Assembly (NCBI GenBank): GCA_023634235.1
Contig: JAMKCF010000002.1
Location: forward strand, 188,501 to 252,500
Direction of reading: 5' to 3'
Origin: Pisaster brevispinus
Taxonomy: Eukaryota; Echinodermata; Asteroidea; Forcipulatida; Asteriidae
Length of the DNA stretch: 64,000 bases
The notes below the pieces were generated by a model. That model searched no databases and was not told the origin of the DNA. It saw only the letters and a program-made list of their open reading frames with translations. The translations under genes and the position numbers were made by a program. This document shows positions 32,571 through 45,244 of this stretch, in pieces. Numbering within the stretch: position 1 is the first letter of the stretch; every line of letters begins with the position of its first letter.

Positions 32571-34560
32571 AAACACTACATATTTCAACATTTTTTGTTC
32601 AATACTTTCAGTAAATCATGACTACCAACTTGATTAATTTTCACAGATGGGTTGCATGGTGCATTTATTGGAGCATGTAGAGGCAGGAAATTAATTTTCA
32701 CTTCCGAAAAGCCATGATGCAATAGTGTACTCTTTTCTCTTTTGGGTTACCGTGAATTTAATGTCCATTCCTACCCCAGACACAGACGCATGAATGAATA
32801 AGATGTGAAGAGGCTGAGTCATTGATGGAGCTATGAATAATTCATGATGCTTGGCGCCTCATTAATTCTTTCATTTGCATTTTTAAAATGCGCATCTGCT
32901 CAAGATCTGTGCACTTACATGTACAGCTTAATCCCAAGAAACAAAGTCATAGTTAATGAATGGTTCTTCGGCAACAAATGTGACATAACATGAACAAAAA
33001 TGTTGCCAATTATAATTATGATAGATGAATTTTGCTCAAGGTTTCCAAATTCAAAGATTCAGTTTATAGGGTTCTTTGTAATGTACATGAAACAAAAGAT
33101 TTTTGACAACATTTATGATCATTTACCTTGAAATTTGAATAATTGGATTTTTTTTCTTCAAAAGTGTTCTATATGTATAAACTGCAGGACTTGTTTTTAA
33201 AGGGAAATCCACAAGACTGCAGGCATGGCAGGGGCTTGTAGCTCAAACATTTTGCTGAAACATATATTTTTTTAAACAAGACCAGAAACAAAATGAGAAT
33301 CAAAATATCTACACAGTTTAACAAAATAAACTCTTTTTCTTTTTGACACTAAAACTGCTGGCCTCGAGCCCTATACATACAATAAAATACACAATAATAA
33401 AAGACAAAAATAGTTACAAACAATTCATGCATAGATAAAAAACAAAACCAACACATCCAACTACAAAAACAAGAGGTGTTCAGAGAGTATAAAAAGGAGC
33501 ATTGAAAACAAAACCGAAAGAATCTCATCCTTCAAATCGATGTGAGCTTAGACAAAAACAAAACAAAAGTATAGAAAGTAGCGTTCAAAGAGCATGGTAT
33601 ACACATGGCCTAAAGGATTGGTCAAGATAAAAAACCTCATTGTTTAATTTTAGTTCAAAAATTTACTAATTAAGAATTTCATACTAGAAACAATTTTCTG
33701 TGAAATGTTTTCCCTCTGTAATGAAATCACATTTGAGAAAACTGTCTGAAACCCCCCCAAACAAACAAGCAAACACCCCGACACCCCAACAAACAAACAA
33801 CAAAATGGTTGATCGCACAAAACATGAACACTGTCTGCGACTATTTTGTCAGCTCTGCCAATCCTGTAAAATGTATCACTAGCATACAGTTTTAGCTGTG
33901 TACTGCATGTTCTTTTATCTAAGTGAATTCAAAAGTTATCTAATGTATTTCAAGCTCAAGATTTGTTTTCCGTTTATAATTATTTATGGTCTTGTTCCAA
34001 AATTGAGAAAAATGTGCTGATGGAACATTTGTCCTTTAAAGCGACTGCTGTTCAAGCAATTTCTGTTTGCCTATAAACTTAAGTTAAAAGTGTGCAATCT
34101 GCTGATTAGGTTTTCATGAATTTGTTTTTGCCAAATTCCTTTTTATGTATTCAGGGTCATGAGGCAATCGCTGTGAGATTACTAAAACCTTGTGGACCAT
34201 TTCCCACCACACACTGTAAAAATTGCCACTCCTAGGCTAACTGTAGAGGGCGCACTGTGTTGCGAATTGCCCGTATTCTCAGGTTGTCTTTTATTCCACT
34301 CGCTCATTAGGCCTATCATGTTTATGATAAAAAAAATTAATTTGTTTTCTCTGTAATGATATGACATGGTAACGGCCTCAAGCTGTTCATTGTACGTTAA
34401 TTAAATAAAGAGAAATGACATTTAGTTGGAAATAATAATTTAATTAGCTCATTACTGAGGGGAAATTATTATTTTTTATGAGTTATTATTGTTTGTGTAC
34501 TTTAAATAGGCTGTTATTAAATGACAATAATTGCAGGCAAATGACGTAAGCCTATGGTGC
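32571..34560. other. Intergenic, no supported gene
   Basis: A fragment of the CAGGGCT element (about 33186-33375, degraded, reverse) and a CAAA-rich low-complexity block near 33745-33800. No coding sequence recognised. Confidence 0.4.
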
Positions 34561-34566
34561 CTTTTG

Positions 34567-34722
34567 AACAGGGATACCAGTCATATGATGCCATCATGTC
34601 ATTCTAACAGGGATACCAGTCATATGATGCCATCATGTCATTCTAACAGGGATACCAGTCATATGATGCCATCATGTCATTCTAACAGGGATACCAGTCA
34701 TATGATGCCATCATGTCATTCT
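34567..34722 (+). repeat. 39-bp tandem repeat, 4 copies
   Basis: Four identical units of AACAGGGATACCAGTCATAT followed by GATGCCATCATGTCATTCT. 39 bp is 13 codons, so the array is open in frame (RDTSHMMPSCHSN), but nothing else suggests coding. Confidence 0.9.
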
Positions 34723-34942
34723 AACTTTGCAGCAGCTTCAGGTGGTATAGGGACTAGAAGGTTTTAACACGTTGACTGCCGCCTACGAGTATATTTCTGG
34801 CAGTGGTGAGGACATACATCCTTAGAATTTGTATTACAACATGCAGACACCAAAAAAGTACCTATTTGGTATGCGCGCATGCGCGCCACACTTGGCAAAT
34901 GGGAACGCCCTACGAATCTATGACCAGCAGTCAACGTGTTAA

Positions 34943-35090
34943 CAGGCCTAGAATTTAAGAAAGGCCTGTGTTGCCCCTCTCTTCATTGGCCTTAGTGCCC
35001 CTTTAAAAGTTTCCCACAGCCTTTCAAGTTTTTCCAATGGAAGTGCCTGTTGTGATATGAAAATTGCCTTGCCCTCTCAAAGATGAATTT
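34943..35090 (-). mobile_element. AGGCCTG-family short element, reverse copy
   Basis: CAGGCCTAGAATTTAAG at the left. In reverse order it shares AGGGGCACTAAGGCCAATG and TTCCATTGGAAAAACTTG with the copy at 35352. Confidence 0.55.
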
Positions 35091-35351
35091 TTGTATGTAA
35101 ACCTGCATGTCAATTCATATTGAAACACTTTTGGGTGGTTTCATGGACTTGAACAAAAATGACAACCATCCGAAAAACTGCCAATGTGGGAGTAGACATT
35201 AGTAACCACTTTATTGTGTTCCAAATAATATCTCCTGGACTTGACGTCAGTTAAGAAGCATTCAGTGCCTGTTTAGAAATATGCTGCGCTGCAGTTTTCA
35301 GTACAGACTACAGCATAAAGAATAAAGACAGTTTGCAAACGGTGCAACATC

Positions 35352-35505
35352 CAGGCCTGGAATTCCATCTTTGATAGGGCAAGGGCGGTTTTCATTTTTG
35401 CCAAGGTTTCTTCCATTTTTAAGCCTAATGGAGAGCTTTTGAAGGGGCGCAAAGGCCAAGATTAGGGCAACAGGAGGCCATGGCTTCTGTGCCATTCCAG
35501 GCCTG
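35352..35505 (+). mobile_element. AGGCCTG-family short element, best copy (154 bp, 12-bp TIRs)
   Basis: Begins CAGGCCTGGAAT and ends with the exact inverse ATTCCAGGCCTG. The interior has ATCTTTGATAGGGCAAGGGC and GCCAAGATTAGGGCAACAGG. The size and TIRs fit a MITE. Other copies or fragments lie at 7300, 15735, 23810, 27225, 34943 and 51849, and as part of the array at 56050. Confidence 0.7.
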
Positions 35506-38500
35506 AAATGTTTTCAAGCGGGTTCGATATTATTTACAAGCTCAGTATTGAATTAAACACAACATGACAAACAGTTAGAATTTATAAGGCGCTATTCCAT
35601 AAAGATCATAATTCACATTAACAGAAATTAACATGGATAGAAGTGAGCTAATGAATAAATATTTTGTTGAGTACTACTCTGTACATGTACCAGAGCTGCA
35701 AACTCTCCCTGATGAAAGTTCCCTGAAAATCAACCAATCTTTCCATGTTCTGATGAACAAATTTGAAAATCTCCTCGATGATGAATAATTGTCCCCTATT
35801 ATGTTGAATGTAATTCTAAATATCTCCCTGATTGTTGTACAAAAACTTCCTGATTGCAAGATGCAAATATTGGCAGCTCTGCGTGTACCAATAAGGTGTA
35901 CAGATGTACCAAAACTGGAGCTGCAAAAATTATGTTGTCTATCAAAGATTGTTCATTTTACTTTCAGGTGTCTTTTACTTTGGTGAGCTTTGACTTGATT
36001 CAAAACCTACAGGGATGTTTATATCAAGCGTAGAGTTTTCACGGAAGATCATTAATCCATGGTTTACATACAGTAACCAGAAGACTGGCTTTAATTTGCT
36101 GAGATGTTGTGGTAAATGTAACTATTGCGACTAAACATTCTGACGAGTTGGTGAAATGGTTACCCTCCAGGGAAAAACACCACTAGACTAGCCAATGCTC
36201 CAAATTCAAATTCATTGCCGGACTTGATACCCTGCCCAAAGTCCCATTGTACAGCTGTGTGTAGTCCATACATTAACATGTGTGGCAATAACACTACAGC
36301 CAGATGGTCGACCCGGGCCAGTAGCGCTGTCTAGTGCGCACCATCGCCATGGTACTTGAAAATGCGGCCGATCATATCTTGCCAACCAATCGACACACGG
36401 GGAGCTGCCTGGCCGGGCGAATAACATACATGTGACCTATGATTACAACAACGCGGCGCTCTGATGCTATTCACTAAATATTCATGAGGTTGTCTGTCCA
36501 GGAAGTGGTGTTGAGTAGGGGATGGAGGCACTGAAGATTGGGCTTGCTGTTTGGGAATAGTGTTTGTAAATAACTCACTTGAGAGCTTGAGATGTGGGGA
36601 AATGGAACATGTACATTGTGTACCATAGACTATGTTGTCATTCACTTTTGTTGATTGTATAGTCTTTTGGAAAGAGTGGTTCAGGTGGTGGGGACAGCCG
36701 AATTGGGGGGGGGGGGTATATGTACCATTGACATACCATATGACATACATCCTCATGACTATTCAGTGAATGACATCACAGAGGCCTACGTAGCTCAAAC
36801 TAATCCCCAGTATGTGTAAGAACTTGAATGTAGGTTAAGGACACACTGTCTACTAAGTAACTGAATATTCATGACCCAGTAATTAGTAACTGCATGTAGC
36901 AGTCTTGCCTTTAGGGGCTGGACCGAAAGGCGGGAGGAAGGTGAAGTCCTTTTGGTGGCTCCTACACAGTACTCAAGTGCAGTGTGCAGCTGCACAGTCT
37001 AAAGTACTGTGTTTGTTTGTAAACTTGAAATGTGGATGATAGTACTGCGTTTGTACTTCCATGGTTAAAATTACTATGTGCAAGCTGGCACCAGCCAATC
37101 TCTCTCATGCAAACATTGGTTTAACGTCTATGATTATGAAGTTCACAAATGAATAAATTGTGATTCAGTTAACTAGGCGACAATACTGATTCTAGTCAAG
37201 TGAAGGCAGCAGTTAGCTTGGCCGGATTCGAACCCACAACCTTGTGATTGCAAGTCGTGCAGTCTATTAACTACTTGACCACGGGATCAGGTTGGTTCAG
37301 TGGTTTTCCCCCTGTTTTTCACCTCTGTGAACCCCAGTTCAAACCCCACTTCAAACCCGGAGCCTTGCATGGATTGGGTTTTCAGTCCCTACCTGATTGC
37401 GTGGGTTTTGCCCATTGTTTTTTTTTCTAGGTGCTGGTCCTGAGGTAAAAATCAAATTCTTTCATAAACAAGTCCAGAGCTTTGCTTGCTCTATGTTGCT
37501 AGTCAGAAAGTTGAACCATTATGTACAACTGCTCATGGGTGGTGCTCTACACTCTCTTTACCTCACAAGTATTTTTATTCCTGCAAGGTGTTCTACTCAG
37601 CAGCTGTGTGAAATAGTGCCCGGGTTCGTATCGTGTTCGTCTCGAAGCGCGTATTGTAGACCCGTGGACACTTCATTCCAGGGGATTGTGATCATCGGTC
37701 TGAGGGATATATTAAGCACTCTATCGTATAATCAGGTCAGACCAGAAATCCTATACACACCATCAGTCTGTACATGCTGTTCTGTATGGATCTGATGGGG
37801 ATGTTCTGGATCCACAGCTTGCTCTTGAGATGATGTAAGCGTGACGTTAAGTTTGTTGTTTGAAGTACGTCACTTACTCACATAATGTACAATTTTAAAG
37901 GTATTTTAGTAACTGTTGTCATGTAGCGATCCAACCAGGCTAAGGTCCAAAAGGGTATCGAATGCAATAGCAATTTACCCAATTTCAATATGAGGTTGGA
38001 GACTTGTAATGTGTTCCCCACTCACAGGAGGACTCTCTCTATTGGAAAATTGAAATTGAGATTTCCCTTCCTCTTGAAGATGAGTTGTGCAGTATTGCCA
38101 TAGTGATTGGTATTGTGACATCACACTTTACTTAGCAATTTAAGATTGATACCACATTTCACCACAAGAGACACCATATTGCAGGCTGGCATACATGTTT
38201 GTGTGTTGTAATGTTTCATTCAAAACCACAGCATGGATTAAATCGAATGGTCAGGCAGTATAACTGTTAACAGACTTCACTCATACTTGAGTCCGACTTG
38301 AGTCTAGATTCGTGACTCAGACTTGGACCCGCTACTACATGACAAACTAACATCGTTCAGTGTAGTGTATGAAACCTCAAATGCACAAATTGTCTCGCAT
38401 GGTAAAGATAGGCTTTGAAATAAAAAGCAAAAGTACAGAGACCAGCTGCGTAGACATCAACCCAATCCCAAGCTTGAAAATGCAGTGGCACTTGTCTCCT

Positions 38501-38975
38501 ACAATGCGTCATTATCAGTTAAAGGAGGATGCCATTTCTAATAGCTAATGGATTGTGCAGAGCAGTAGAGTTGCTATATCAAGACAGATGAGCTCCTCAA
38601 AGGCTGCCTTCGTCTTGTTTCTTCCAGTCAGCTTGGAGTTCATAGGGGGTGGTTGGGACTGATGTAAATGAGCATGAACTAAAGGTTGTACTTGTAATTG
38701 AGCGAGGCCAAGACGTTAGTCAGTGTAATGTGTATGAAGTGATTGATCATGTCTAGGTGAGTTGTACAAGCTGTTTAACGAGCTTTTCATGCTGGTGGGC
38801 AAACTTCTCAATGAAGACCTCTGATAGGATTTGTGAAAGCTTAATTGATGTAAATATTGCATCAGGATAAAGAAGCTTGTTTTGGTTTTATCCTTACATC
38901 TTCATGTATGATTTTTAATAAAGGGAGGGAGGTATAGCTATACCTTGGGTGATTACTCCACAAATTATGACCATA
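35506..38975. other. Intergenic, no supported gene
   Basis: It contains the third-family SINE copy (37085-37290) and a degraded repeat (37960-38110) shared with 3960-4080. There is a poly-G run at 36706 and a GC-richer patch at 36200-36500 with overlapping chance ORFs. No recognised gene. Confidence 0.4.
37085..37290 (-). repeat. tRNA-derived SINE (third family), copy 2
   Basis: In reverse complement, GTGGTCAAGTAGTTAATAGA, then GGTTGTGGGTTCGAATCCGG (B box GGTTCGAATCC). The body matches 25195-25410. Confidence 0.65.
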
Positions 38976-38977
38976 AA

Positions 38978-39290
38978 AGCTTACTGGGTAAGAAGTACTG
39001 CAGCTGTTGATAATGTATAGCATCTTCTAAGGAACGCAGTTTTAGAGAAAGGGATTTTTAAAAATGTCAATCTGAAAAATGTTTCGTGCATGAAATGTTT
39101 CTTAGATTGTGTTTGTGTTACTGATTATTCTTCCTGCGTGGACACATAACCGCTCCAGATATTCAGCGATATCTCAACAACGCTACTACCTTTTAAAATG
39201 CAATTTTCACAGGTTAGTTTTATTGTATGTACAAATGTAGGATAAAAACAATTGAACTGTTCCAAAAAGTAAAGATATAATTTGCCTTTA
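38978..39290 (+). repeat. Dispersed ~300-bp repeat, copy 2
   Basis: GCAGCTGTTGATAATG at the left, CAGTTTTAGAGAAAGGGAT in the middle, and AAAGATATAATTTGCCTTTA at the right, as in the copies at 10200 and 52733. Confidence 0.6.
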
Positions 39291-42200
39291 ACACTAGCCT
39301 GGCATTCATTGTCTAGTAAAAAATGCTACCAGCTAGTAAACATCACTTCTCAACTTGCCCTGTGGGCTACTAAAAACTTTGCATGGTACTTGTTTAAAAT
39401 ACTCATATTTCTTTTATTTCAGATGTAAATAATACATTGTATTAATTTTTTTTGAGTGTGTGAATGGATCTTCATTTGACCATTAAACTGGTTGTGATCA
39501 CTACCATTAATACATCAGAAAGATACATTTATGACCAAACATGTTTCAAATCTGGGCTATTAAAACTTCCTGGGGCAAGTAAAATGAACAGTTTAGTGGC
39601 CAAGTTGGTTGTTAATACAAACCTTGAGCGCAAGGCCTGACACTTTGAAAGCCTCACTGTGGAAGAATATTGTCAGTACGATGTGACTTCTTATTTTACT
39701 GAAATGATAAATGTGACGTCCAACCCCAGTAGCAAACCATTTATCACAACTTAAAAAGGAAAACCCTGTGTGGGAGGACGTGCGCCTCCCTGTTGTAATG
39801 GAGGTGGAACAAACCATATGTCACGTCCATGTGTAATGAGCCTGCATGCATGTTTTATAAGCGTGCTGACCCATGCTAATAAGGTTTCCCAGTTTGCATG
39901 CTGTAGCTACTGTAGAGGATTGGAGTGAATGCACTTTTCCCTTCCTCCTTCCCCCACCCACCGCCCCCATTAAAAAAAAAACTTTCCCGATAGAGTAAAA
40001 TGTGTGTATGTATTCGAGCGCATTCATGGACTGTATATTTCAGTACGTACTTTGCATGTACATGTGTACATGTATGCATTTTAGTACATTATGTTTGCGC
40101 ATGTTGTCAACTAGGCACGTCCACATTAGCCGTATTGATTTTCAGATTGGCTGGAGGAGCCAAAGGCCTCAGGTGCTATTACCCCTTTAGCGTTTTCATG
40201 TACATGTACATGTATGTACACCTTAAGCCGCCGTATATTGCTCAGTGTAACTAGACTAAACATATGAAGCAGCAATCTCTGGCTGGATTGGGCTGAGATT
40301 TAGTTCCAATGAAGATTATTGATGAAGCACTCGGATCGTTGTCAAGCCTTACCTCAGGGCATATCCCCCCTTGTCCCTTTTTTGAATGTGCTCATAACGT
40401 GTTCCGATCAGTCTTGGTGCAAGACTTATACGTTATTGTTTCTGCATACATGGCGGATCAACGACTATTGTGATACAATTTAGAGGGTGTTCGCTAGAAG
40501 CCACGAACCATTAACTGTGGTGTTGATGGAAGAATTACAGTTTTTCTCATATGTATGTAGAGTGTGTGCAGCGTGGATAGCAGGGAAATCGCGATAGTCG
40601 AGTGATACATGTAAGTAAGAACAATGTCCTGCACTAAGAATAGTTTCTGACGTACAGTGTAAAAGTTACTTGTAATACTGAAACGCGTGTTTCCAGAGTT
40701 CCACAAAAAGAGATTCGCCCCAAGATTCGGTTTTTCACATTTGATCAGCTATTTTCAGGTTGCCCAGTTTTCTTGTGGTAAATGTATTTTATGGAAGCTA
40801 CTGTAGTGGTTTGGAGTGAATACACTTTTCCTCCCAGCCCCACCCACACCCCCGCCCCCATTTAAAACAAATTAAATGAGTAGTGAGTGCAAGTTGCGAG
40901 TGGGATTTGTTCAGTTGAATGCTTTTAGGAAAAGCGGCTGCTCCTAGGTGAACTGCTGAGGGCGCACCATATTGTGTAACACCCGTAATGTTCATGATCG
41001 TGACCAGTCACAAATAAATGCATCACCTGATATTCAGGCTGTTAACCAACTGTATTTGTACATAGTGCTAAGCATTATTTGTTAGGGCTGTCCTTTGCAA
41101 AATTATGCCTAAAAATTAAATAAAATGTAAGCCCCTCAACAACACCTGGGTACATTTGCACATTATTTAAATAGAAATACAATGTACATGTAGCTTGCAC
41201 TTCCAAGGCAGTCTAAATTTGCTGGAGTGATCAAACATCCCGAATCGGCTGGATTGCAATCGCATTGCCACCTGCCGTCGTGCCCGTGTAGACAAAGACG
41301 CCACCTGGATGATGTGGACACCTTCAGGCTATCCCAACATTGACGCAGGATGTCATTAGGCCTTTCCACATAACGCAGACGCCTGGCAATATATTTAGTA
41401 GGCGATTTCATTGTGTCGGTATGTTATGGCTCAGCGTCATGTGGTATTGATCAACCTTCAAGCAAGTGGAACTGGGTTCCAATTCCCCCACAAGGTGCCA
41501 ATATTAGGATGTCAATGATGGGTAGGAATAACACAACTCATGGTAGCTGTACTTGTGCGATAAGTAATGATGATAACAATAAAAATAATAATAATGGAGA
41601 CTTATAATGTGCCATGTCTGTCACATACATGAACATGTAGTGACACTCCTGGCACAGAAAACCCTTAATTTAACTGACATCTGAGAACCGATACTAATAA
41701 AGAGAAGGTGAAACATAGATTGAAAGAGATGGGTTTCGAGTTTGTTCTTGAATGTGAGTTTAGGATGTCTTCTTGTAAGAAGTCTCAGTTTGATGGGTAG
41801 TGAGTTCCATACATGTAGGGAAGGTCCGAACCAAGAGAAAGATCAGTTTCCCCAGGAGTGATGTGAGAGGGGGACTCAAGAAGATTTGTGTCAGTACATT
41901 AGTATACTCATCATGTACTGATTTCCTAAAGTGTTTCAAATTCCTTATTAGGTGAACTTGACACTGAATAACAATGTTTGTCTCATAAGAGCAGGGTTCA
42001 AATCCCACTTAGGGTATCATTAGAAATGTCTATTGACACCCACAGCATTGAACACTGCATGAAAATGTGATGGGGGGGGGGGGTGATGAGGTGGTGATGT
42101 GCTCCCCCATTTGGTTTGTATACTACACTAAAGTACTGCAAAAAGCTAGTGAAAAATGTCCTGCGACATATTTTTAGTGAACAATTACAATGTACAGTAC

Positions 42201-43379
42201 AAGAATAATCCAAAACTTTCTGCAGTTTTTTTTCTCCGTCTCGAGTATTGTAAAAAATAGTTGGTATTAACATGTAAGACGCCAGGGAGCATTAATTCTA
42301 GCTAAGTTGAGATCAATGTCAAAAGTCAAATGAAAACACAAAACAACACTCTAAATAAAGAAGGTTCACATCAACCGTGGAATTCCATCACGTTGAATTG
42401 TACAACCACTGCTTTATTTGCTACTTGTTATGTACACAAATTATTTTGTTCACACTTATTTTGTTGTTTTCCATGCGGTCTGTGACCACTGCATTTGACA
42501 TCTGAAGAAGTAAGCAACGAGTGAGTGGGATGGCGGGGGACCCCCGTTATTCTATTGATGCGTGGGGTCCCAGCGCTGGGTGATCAAAGGCGGCAATTGA
42601 AGGGCCAAGGTCATCCTTAACACTTCAGTTACTCCTTACAAATAGCCAGCTGACATGAGGGCTTGACTTATATGAGAGTTTCTTCCTTACCTCATCCTTC
42701 CCCCAGCTCTCAACAATCATTGTCATTGCGGTTTAAGCCTCCTCAAAGACAATTTACACGCTCTGTAGATTTCTCAGAGATTGCTAAATAATTTTCCTCT
42801 TTTTTTGTACAGTGGGACCTTTCCAAAACGTTAGCTGTTGTGCGCATTGTTACGTTCACGTAGATAAAAATCTACAGTCATAAACTACAGTGTATTATTG
42901 TAAATAAGATGTGCTTGCTACTTGAATGAGATTGGCTGATTAAACTGAGGAAATTGTAATAACCCAAACGTCAGAAAATGCAGGAATTGATTTTGAAGAA
43001 AATCTTACCTAGACCACAGGCTTCAATATCATAGAACTGCTTTAAATTTATCATCCGTCAGCAAATAGTGCTTAAATGCAAAGTATACCTAGGTTTTTGG
43101 AACTGTTTGATTGTTTCAATCCTATAAATGTACAACAGGACTTGTGCATTCATGGTCCAGTGTAAAAAGTGAGCCCTGGTAGTGTTCCTGAGCCCTGAGG
43201 TTCCAAGTACATTGTGTAAATCACTCAAGTGGATTTACACCTTAATTTACAAGGTAGAATTCATTTATAGAAAAACACCTGCCTGCAGGAATTATTTTAG
43301 CATCTAGGACACACTAATGTTTATTGCTATTATTTGTGCATGTTCAGGTCATTAAGGCGGCTTTTTACAATTTGGTACA
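39291..43379. other. Intergenic, no supported gene
   Basis: Two copies of a block with GGAGTGAATGCACTTTTCC (39925) and GGAGTGAATACACTTTTCC (40813). A block at 40935 with GAGGGCGCACCATATTG is related to 34195-34260. SINE-like sequence with B box GGTTCCAATTCC lies at about 41420-41530. A GC-richer island at 42480-42790 has no ORF. No gene. Confidence 0.4.
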
Positions 43380-43660
43380 CATGGACACCAAAATAAGTAA
43401 CTGAGTTGTAAATTTCAATTAATAAACCACAAATGGGAAACTGACTGGGGAAAGTTTTAAACAATTTGGGGTTGAATAAAGACAACTTGACTAGAGTGGG
43501 ATTCAAACCTGCAACTTCCAGATTAAAGTGCCGGCACTCTATCAACTGAGCTATCTAGCCCTAATGTTGGCGGTCTCCCTATTTTGTCAAGGGGGGGGGG
43601 GGGTTGCCAGTCAGAAGCCATTCAAACCTGTATCCATCGTACAGCCAGGGATTACAAATT
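43380..43660 (-). repeat. tRNA-derived SINE (second family), minus-strand copy 2
   Basis: In reverse complement: GCTAGATAGCTCAGTTGATA (A box), GCAGGTTTGAATCCCAC (B box), and the body CCCAGTCAGTTTCCCATTTG. This is the best copy of the family in the window. Confidence 0.7.
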
Positions 43661-43857
43661 TACAATTTTTAAAAATATAAGTTTTAAATTTAATTTAACC
43701 TTTGTGCACTTGTATTGTAATATTTCAGACAAAAAAACCTTACACTTGATTATGCATGTTTCAAGTTTAGTAAGATTACAGATTGAGTATTCTTTTGATC
43801 ATACATATTATTGTTCATTGTTACCTACATGCCCCTACACACTGTACATATACTGTA

Positions 43858-44235
43858 TTGATGATCTTCTTATACTATACGATCCTCCTCGCAAACTCCG
43901 GTCTTACAATTTTAACCTCCTTTTTGAGCCCATATCCAATCATTCATGGGGAGACCGATCTTTCTCACATGCTGCGCCAGGCGTATGGAGCAAATTGCCA
44001 TCACAAGTAAAGTCATCTTTAAACCCAATTTGAAAGAAAATCCTCATAACCTAAAGACACATCTTTTCAATCAAGTATTTGAGTAATGCGATGCTTTTTC
44101 CTTTTTGTTAATGTTTTATTTCTTTACTGGATTTCTCTAAGCTTAAGTTTTATTTTAATTATTGTACATTACATGTTCTTGTTGGTACAATATGTACTAG
44201 TGCCATGAGCACTTTTGTTGTTATTATTATTATCT
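43858..44235 (+). mobile_element. LINE 3'-end remnant (CR1/L2-like), copy 2
   Basis: Frame one reads GDRSFSHAAPGVWSKLP. After a frameshift near 44020 it continues NLKENPHNLKTHLFNQVFE and stops at 44084-44086. This is the standard RT-polyprotein C-terminal tail (GDRAFS.AAP.LWN.LP). It ends in GTTGTTATTATTATTATC. It is 5'-truncated and broken, with no catalytic domain. Confidence 0.7.
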
Positions 44236-44893
44236 CCTTTTCATAGATACAACAATTTACCTTTAACAGTAACACAGCATTAAATGTGACTTTGTCTTGA
44301 TCAAGGTTGTTCTCTACACTGAGTCACATCAGGGACAGAAATGTAATGACATTTCCCCTCCTCCTGACTCAATGGAAGGCCAGAAACACTCTAAATTTTG
44401 TTGCTACAAATCTAAATTAAAGCCATACACTAAATGCTTTCATTTTCACATTTCTGGTTGTGTGTCCGCAGACAACAAAGCGCCAATTTACTCCGCTGTC
44501 GTTCACTAGACATCCACTTTATTAGATTTATTTACTTAGAATTTTTTTTTTCCACTGCCATATAAGACGACATTGACACAGCAGTCGCAAATCCTCAGCA
44601 GCATCTGTCTCCTTCGTCCTGGTGTATGGCATTGCCCCTCCACGATGCTTAGAGTTTTTCTTATTGGTTTTGCTCTCACGGTCGCGTCATCAGTCCATCA
44701 CTTTTTTATTTTGGCTGCCCATTGTGGCTTAGGTCTTCGTCATTAGGGTCATCCACTTAAGCGGCAGGTGGGGAGCACCTTGAACGTGTGTTTTCTTCTC
44801 GCATCGTCGTAATTTTCTCATCCTCTTTTTTTTTTTTCTCTCTTCTCTTTCGCCCGTCTCCCACTCACTTGTGACTTCATCATCTTATTTTCA
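44236..44893. other. Upstream flank of the second gene
   Basis: Non-coding. From 44821 it is strongly pyrimidine-rich and ends CTTATTTTCAG at 44893, which could be a splice acceptor for the exon carrying the start codon. No TATA box or other clear promoter was identified. Confidence 0.35.
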
Positions 44894-45187
44894 GATTGGA
44901 CAAGGTTAAAATTTTAAAAGCCAGAGTGATCAACTGATCTGACATGCCACAGTCCTCAGGTGCTTCCGGGTGAGAAGGCCTTGCAGGTCTCCCTACCCCC
45001 CCTAACATCCTCGCCGGCGGCGGCCAATTGTTGCTGTTTACCGCCGCAGTCCTCATGCCTCTGGTTTTTACAAGAAGTCTTCCATGGTGGTTGCAGTTAG
45101 TAAGCCCAGGGCTCAACAAGACCACACTTGGCAAGAAAGGGGACACATCCTTCAGGGACTTCCACTCCTAAGGATTGACGAGAAGCT

Positions 45188-45244
45188 ATGGATGATATGG
45201 GTGATCCGGTTTATGGCTCTGTGTGTGCCGACAGAAACACAAAG
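45188..45244 (+). CDS. Second gene, first coding exon
   Basis: Nineteen codons, MDDMGDPVYGSVCADRNTK, ending AAG|GTGAGA. The 5' UTR may begin at 44894 after an acceptor-like site. The phase-0 donor fits the exon at 60001. It is supported mainly by splice and phase agreement and by the similar Tyr-x-x-Val style, so it is less certain than the next exon. Confidence 0.65.

Noticed and set aside
34567..34722. Coding 13-residue peptide repeat
   Set aside because: Perfect DNA identity in all units and no surrounding gene structure fit a simple tandem duplication.
36331..36756. 141-codon minus-strand ORF
   Set aside because: It includes low-complexity and homopolymer-derived sequence and has no family resemblance.
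43584..44033. 149-codon ORF starting at 43584 as a gene
   Set aside because: Its start lies in a SINE and its end is a LINE C-terminal tail. It is a fusion of repeats.
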